From Polaromonas sp. (GTDB lineage: Bacteria > Pseudomonadota > Gammaproteobacteria > Burkholderiales > Burkholderiaceae_C), in the NCBI GenBank assembly GCA_030683705.1, contig JAUXPP010000065.1, positions 1 to 64,000 on the forward strand: a stretch of DNA of 64,000 nt. The letters run 5' to 3'. A program made the translations under genes and the position numbers. The notes under the pieces are model-generated. The model searched no databases, was not told where the DNA came from, and saw nothing but the letters and a program-made list of their open reading frames with translations. This document shows, one piece after another, positions 60,919-64,000 of this stretch. Position 1 is the stretch's first letter. Each line of letters begins with the position of its first letter.

Positions 60919-61071
60919 ATGCATGCCCCGCGAAATCCCACCCAGCACACCCCGCCCAGCGGTGATGAACCCGGAAGCGGGCCGGCTGAACTGCCGGTCG
61001 AACCCGACCTGGGGCCGGTGCCTCCGCTGCCGCATCCCGAAGATCCCGGCGTTGTCCAGCCGGCCATCTGA
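60919..61071 (+). CDS. Very small Pro-rich protein
   Basis: A 50-residue protein starting at ATG 60919 and rich in Pro, Gly and Glu (HTPPSGDEPGSGPAELPVE). It has no recognisable fold. It is the second of four closely spaced small genes (60740-61704). It may be real only because of its neighbours. Confidence 0.4.
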   Translation: MHAPRNPTQHTPPSGDEPGSGPAELPVEPDLGPVPPLPHPEDPGVVQPAI

Positions 61072-61079
61072 AAGCCATC

Positions 61080-61286
61080 ATGACGCCGCCAGACAAACTT
61101 TCCGCGGCCCAGCAGGCGCTGGCTGACTATGACGAGGCCCGCGCCGATTACATGCGTTTTTTGAGCATGAGCCCGCCCGACGATCACGCCGTCAACGCCG
61201 CCATGGTGGCCATGGACCAGGCGCACATCCGCTTCAAACAGGCCATGGGCGACCATGAAGCGCCCACCCACCTGCGGCCGGTTTAG
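61080..61286 (+). CDS. Small helical protein, paralogue of 61498
   Basis: A 68-residue protein, predicted helical and soluble, with LADYDEARADYMRFLSMSPP and VAMDQAHIRFKQAM. It aligns over most of its length with the protein at 61498, also 68 residues. Function unknown. Confidence 0.55.
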   Translation: MTPPDKLSAAQQALADYDEARADYMRFLSMSPPDDHAVNAAMVAMDQAHIRFKQAMGDHEAPTHLRPV

Positions 61287-61497
61287 CCCCACACCCGTCT
61301 TTCCTCTGCCTGCCGGCGCAGCGCCGCCGTCCTGATACGTCTGCGTCCAGCGGTTGCAGCGCACGGTGGTAGGTGGGTTCCCACACTCCGATGTTCACTT
61401 CGCCTATGGTGCCGGCCCGTGCGCGCCCCAACAATCACCGAAGGGTCGCAGGAATGCGGCACACGTGCCGGAATTTGAAGTCAACCAGGAGATGTCC

Positions 61498-61704
61498 ATG
61501 CAGGCTGAAGTGATCACCTCAGGAGGAATGCGGCCCACCGTTGCGCTGGCCGACTACGACTTCCTTCGCGCCACTTACGACATGTTGCTGCGCGCTCCGG
61601 TGCGCAACCCGGCTGCGATCGATGCCGCGTTCGAAGCCCTGGATGCGGCGCATGCGCGCCTGAAGGCCGCCCACATGAAGCAGCACACGGTGCTGATGAA
61701 CTGA
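61498..61704 (+). CDS. Small helical protein, paralogue of 61080
   Basis: A 68-residue protein starting at ATG 61498 (AGGAG lies 7 bp upstream; the in-frame ATG at 61492 is too close to it). VALADYDFLRATYDMLLRAP and EALDAAHARLKAAHM parallel the protein at 61080. The two look like an old tandem duplication; function unknown. Confidence 0.6.
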   Translation: MQAEVITSGGMRPTVALADYDFLRATYDMLLRAPVRNPAAIDAAFEALDAAHARLKAAHMKQHTVLMN

Positions 61705-61762
61705 ACCGGTGCCTGTGCCGACAGGCGCGGGCCGAAAATTTGCAAAAAAGACTGGACAAGCC

Positions 61763-62158
61763 GTGGCATTGATTACTTACCTCGTCGAAGACAACAAGAT
61801 GATCCTCGACAACCTGATTGAGACGCTGGAGGAAATTGCGTCGGTCAAGGTGGTGGGTCACGCGGCCACCGAAGCCGAGGCCACCCGCTGGCTGCTGGTC
61901 CATGACGGCCATTGGCATCTTGCCGTGGTGGACCTGTTTCTGCAGGAGGGCAGCGGACTGGGTGTGCTGGCCGGTTGCCGGCAGCGCGAACCGTACCAGA
62001 AGGTGGTTGTGCTGACCAACTACGCCACGGACGATGTACGCCGCCGTGCCATGGAGCTGGGCGCGGACGCCGTGTTCGACAAGTCCAACCAGCTGGACGA
62101 GTTTTTTGACTACTGCGTTGAAGAGACGTCCAGGGAAGTGGCGCTGCCGCAATCCTGA
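61763..62158 (+). CDS. Single-domain response regulator (receiver only)
   Basis: A 131-residue receiver domain, probably starting at GTG 61763. Acidic pair Glu9/Asp10, phospho-acceptor Asp57 in AVVDLFL, Thr85 in VLTNYA and Lys107 in FDKSNQ are all present. There is no output domain, so it works by protein-protein interaction. The 7TMR sensor at 62683 lies nearby and is a possible partner. Confidence 0.87.
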   Translation: MALITYLVEDNKMILDNLIETLEEIASVKVVGHAATEAEATRWLLVHDGHWHLAVVDLFLQEGSGLGVLAGCRQREPYQKVVVLTNYATDDVRRRAMELGADAVFDKSNQLDEFFDYCVEETSREVALPQS

Positions 62159-62200
62159 GGCGCCTTGCCTTCGGCGCTCGGCATCATTGCCCCAAAACGG

Positions 62201-62545
62201 TCACGGCGCGGGGACGTCCTGGCGCAGCAACAAGGTGACGAGCAGCGAACTGTCGGTCTGAGCCTCAAGCGCATGCGGTTCCCCGGCCGGCAACAGCACC
62301 AGATCCCCGGCCGCCAGGCCGCATTGCCGCCCCGGCGTGTTCAGCAGCACCTGACCCTCCAGGCAAAGCAGGGTGATTTCACCGGTCACCTGATGCTCCG
62401 GCACGGCCTGGCCGGCGGCCAGCACCAGCCGCATCAGTTGTACCCGGTCGGTCTTGAGAAGGCTGTGGGTCCTGACCTCGGAGATCCGCGCTGCCAGGGG
62501 ACGAACGCTGATCACATCGAGTGGCTGGGCATGAACAAGGGCCAT
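62201..62545 (-). CDS. Cupin-domain protein
   Basis: A 114-residue single-domain cupin: VPEHQVTGEITLLCLEGQVLL and GLAAGDLVLLPAGEPHALEA. Metal-binding His and Glu residues look partly conserved (VPEHQ, GEPHAL). It lies between the response regulator and the sensor, on the opposite strand. Function unknown. Confidence 0.8.
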   Translation of the reverse strand: MALVHAQPLDVISVRPLAARISEVRTHSLLKTDRVQLMRLVLAAGQAVPEHQVTGEITLLCLEGQVLLNTPGRQCGLAAGDLVLLPAGEPHALEAQTDSSLLVTLLLRQDVPAP

Positions 62546-62682
62546 GGGCGTCTCCGTCAGGGGTAAGGGGGCACCTTAGCCTTGCGGGCGCGGTTTGTCC
62601 AGCCGGCGCCGCGCAAGGTCCGGCAGGCCGCGTGGATAATGGCCGGCACATTCCCGGCTTGCGCCGGCACAGGGCCCTGCAC

Positions 62683-64000
62683 ATGACCAAGCTACCGCGC
62701 CATTCCGGTTCACGCCTTTTTGCCGGCTGCCTGGCGGCTTGCTTGCTGGGCGTGATGCTGCTGACGGCGCCGCCCCCCGCCCGCGCCCAGGCCGGTGCCA
62801 TGGCGATTGGCACGGCGGGCAGCTACACCCTGTCGCGCGCCTTCATGGTGCTCGAGGACTCCGGCGCCGCGCTGACGCTGGACGAGGTGCTGCAGCCAGG
62901 CCAGCAGGCGCGTTTCCAGCCGGTGGCACAAAGCGGTTCGGCCACCAACTTTGGCCTGACAGCTTCGGCGTTCTGGCTGCGCATCGAACTGCAGCCGGGT
63001 CCGGACGCCCCTGCCCAGTGGTTGCTCGAGGTGGCCTACCCGGCGCTCGACCGGATCGAGCTGTATGCGCCCCTGCCCGGCGGCGGTTTTTCCCGTCAGC
63101 ATGGTGGCGACCTCCAGCCTTTTGCCAGCCGGCCCGTGCCGCACCGCAACCATGTGCTGCCGGTGACCCTTCAGGTGGGCCAGCCCCAGACCCTGTACCT
63201 GCGTGTGCAGTCCCAGGGCACGCTGTCCGCGCCAGTGAACCTGTGGCAGGCGCCGGCGTTGTGGGCGCATGACCAGGCCGAATACGCCATGCTGAGCCTG
63301 TATTTCGGCCTGCTGATCGGCCTGCTGCTTTACAACCTGCTGCTGTACGGCTCGGTGCGCGACCGCGCCTACCTGATTTATGTGGGATTTGTCGCCGGCA
63401 TGGCGGTGGCGCAGGCGGCGCTGACCGGCCTGGGCGCGCAGTTCCTCTGGCCGGACCAGCTCTGGTGGAACAGTGTTTCGCCGCCGGTGGGCATGTCGGT
63501 TGCTGCTGCCTTCGGCCTGCTGTTTGCGCGCAATTTCCTGGCGGCGGCGACCCGCATGCCGCGCATGAACCGGCTGATGCTGGCCCTGGTGGGGGGCTGG
63601 CTGCTGGCCTTGCTGGCGGCGCTGGCGCTGCCTTACGCGGTGTCCTCCTGGATGGTGACGGTGCTGGCCGTGGTCAGTGTCACGACGGTGGTGCTGGCGG
63701 GCGTGCTGAGCGTGCGCGACAAACATCCCGGCGCGCGTTATTTCCTGACCGCCTGGGCGGTGCTGCTGCTGGGGGTGGCCACGCTGGTGCTGCACAACAC
63801 CGGCGTGCTGCCGTCCAACCTGCTGACCGCCAACGCGCTGCTGATCGGTTCGGCGCTGGAGATGGTGCTGCTGTCTTTTGCGCTGGCTGACCGCATCAAT
63901 GTGGCGCTGGCCGAAAAAGAGCAGGCCCAGGCCGCCAGCGAGGCCGGCCACGCCATGGTCGAGGCGCTGAGCCAGTCGCAGGAGCGTTACCGCACCGTGC
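62683..64000 (+). CDS. 7TMR-DISM sensor protein, partial (runs off the window)
   Basis: About 439 residues are present. After a signal sequence comes a 7TMR-DISMED2-type extracellular domain (about 45-195, GLTASAFWLRIEL, WLLEVAYPALDRIELYAP) and seven membrane helices (about 205-405), then a coiled linker (LAEKEQAQAASEAGHAMVEALSQSQERYRTV) that seems to begin a PAS domain. A kinase or GGDEF output is expected beyond the edge but cannot be seen. A receiver-only response regulator lies 525 bp upstream. Confidence 0.85.
   Translation, partial: MTKLPRHSGSRLFAGCLAACLLGVMLLTAPPPARAQAGAMAIGTAGSYTLSRAFMVLEDSGAALTLDEVLQPGQQARFQPVAQSGSATNFGLTASAFWLRIELQPGPDAPAQWLLEVAYPALDRIELYAPLPGGGFSRQHGGDLQPFASRPVPHRNHVLPVTLQVGQPQTLYLRVQSQGTLSAPVNLWQAPALWAHDQAEYAMLSLYFGLLIGLLLYNLLLYGSVRDRAYLIYVGFVAGMAVAQAALTGLGAQFLWPDQLWWNSVSPPVGMSVAAAFGLLFARNFLAAATRMPRMNRLMLALVGGWLLALLAALALPYAVSSWMVTVLAVVSVTTVVLAGVLSVRDKHPGARYFLTAWAVLLLGVATLVLHNTGVLPSNLLTANALLIGSALEMVLLSFALADRINVALAEKEQAQAASEAGHAMVEALSQSQERYRTV

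Noticed and set aside
1-64000. CRISPR array, prophage, integron or rRNA operon
   Set aside because: No regularly spaced repeats, phage structural genes, integrase or rRNA-like sequence was seen on either strand.

Overview
The window is 64 kb of a GC-rich betaproteobacterial chromosome. The best fit is Burkholderiales, family Comamonadaceae (Polaromonas, Rhodoferax or Variovorax type). This is judged from protein content (Bug-type solute receptors, family III CoA transferases, AraC/GlxA regulators, small DUF proteins typical of the group) and from several dispersed repeat families in the gaps, including the short GCTATCAAAA...ATAGCTGC repeats found at many gene ends. I see no rRNA, tRNA, CRISPR array, prophage, replication origin or transposase gene. 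It reads as core and accessory chromosome carrying small non-autonomous repeats.

Layout. 0-1.3 kb: start of ppsA and pfkB. 1.4-13.7 kb: an organic-acid/acyl-CoA catabolic block. A GntR regulator and a YdiJ-like FAD/Fe-S dehydrogenase face an aminotransferase - Bug receptor - CoA transferase - enoyl-CoA hydratase operon, with two identical operator-like sites between them. An orphan substrate-binding protein, a mesaconyl-CoA-hydratase-like protein and a second CoA transferase follow. 13.8-18.5 kb: hipB-hipA-nth, then TetR-SRPBCC-thioesterase and a dienelactone hydrolase. 18.6-24.6 kb: aminotransferase plus chlorite-dismutase-like protein, a conspicuously AT-richer RelA/SpoT-type alarmone synthetase, a BatA-like protein and a histidine phosphatase. 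24.8-29.4 kb: unknown proteins and an operon with an AAC(6')-Ib-like acetyltransferase, whose first gene (VOC family) carries a 266-bp MITE-like insertion in frame. 29.4-40.3 kb: cardiolipin synthase, two paralogous class A penicillin-binding proteins, and between them a ROK/hexokinase-fold protein whose motifs are in circularly permuted order; then an MFS transporter. 40.4-51.9 kb: GlxA/TPR pair, small proteins, a DapB-like/HhH-TfoX_C pair, two exported unknowns, PilZ, GST, a lipoprotein-GH19 cassette and msrAB. 52.1-64 kb: YjgN/DUF898 plus M48 protease, a hemerythrin with an FNR-type promoter, SUI1, FHA and S24 repressor proteins, two DUF2726-like paralogues, pssA, four very small proteins, a receiver-only response regulator, a cupin and the start of a 7TMR-DISM sensor.

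Working together: the 1.4-13.7 kb block has the parts list of a 2-hydroxy- or unsaturated-dicarboxylate pathway (uptake receptor, dehydrogenase, transaminase, CoA transfer, hydration), but the substrate cannot be read from sequence. The two PBPs, cardiolipin synthase, GH19 enzyme, M48 protease, PssA and methionine sulfoxide reductases give the right half an envelope-maintenance flavour. Two coding sequences appear to have absorbed repeat elements without losing frame (10993-11943 and 27647-28270). These, the permuted kinase and the foreign-looking alarmone synthetase are the most unusual things here. All function calls rest on motif and family recognition by eye; no database search was run.
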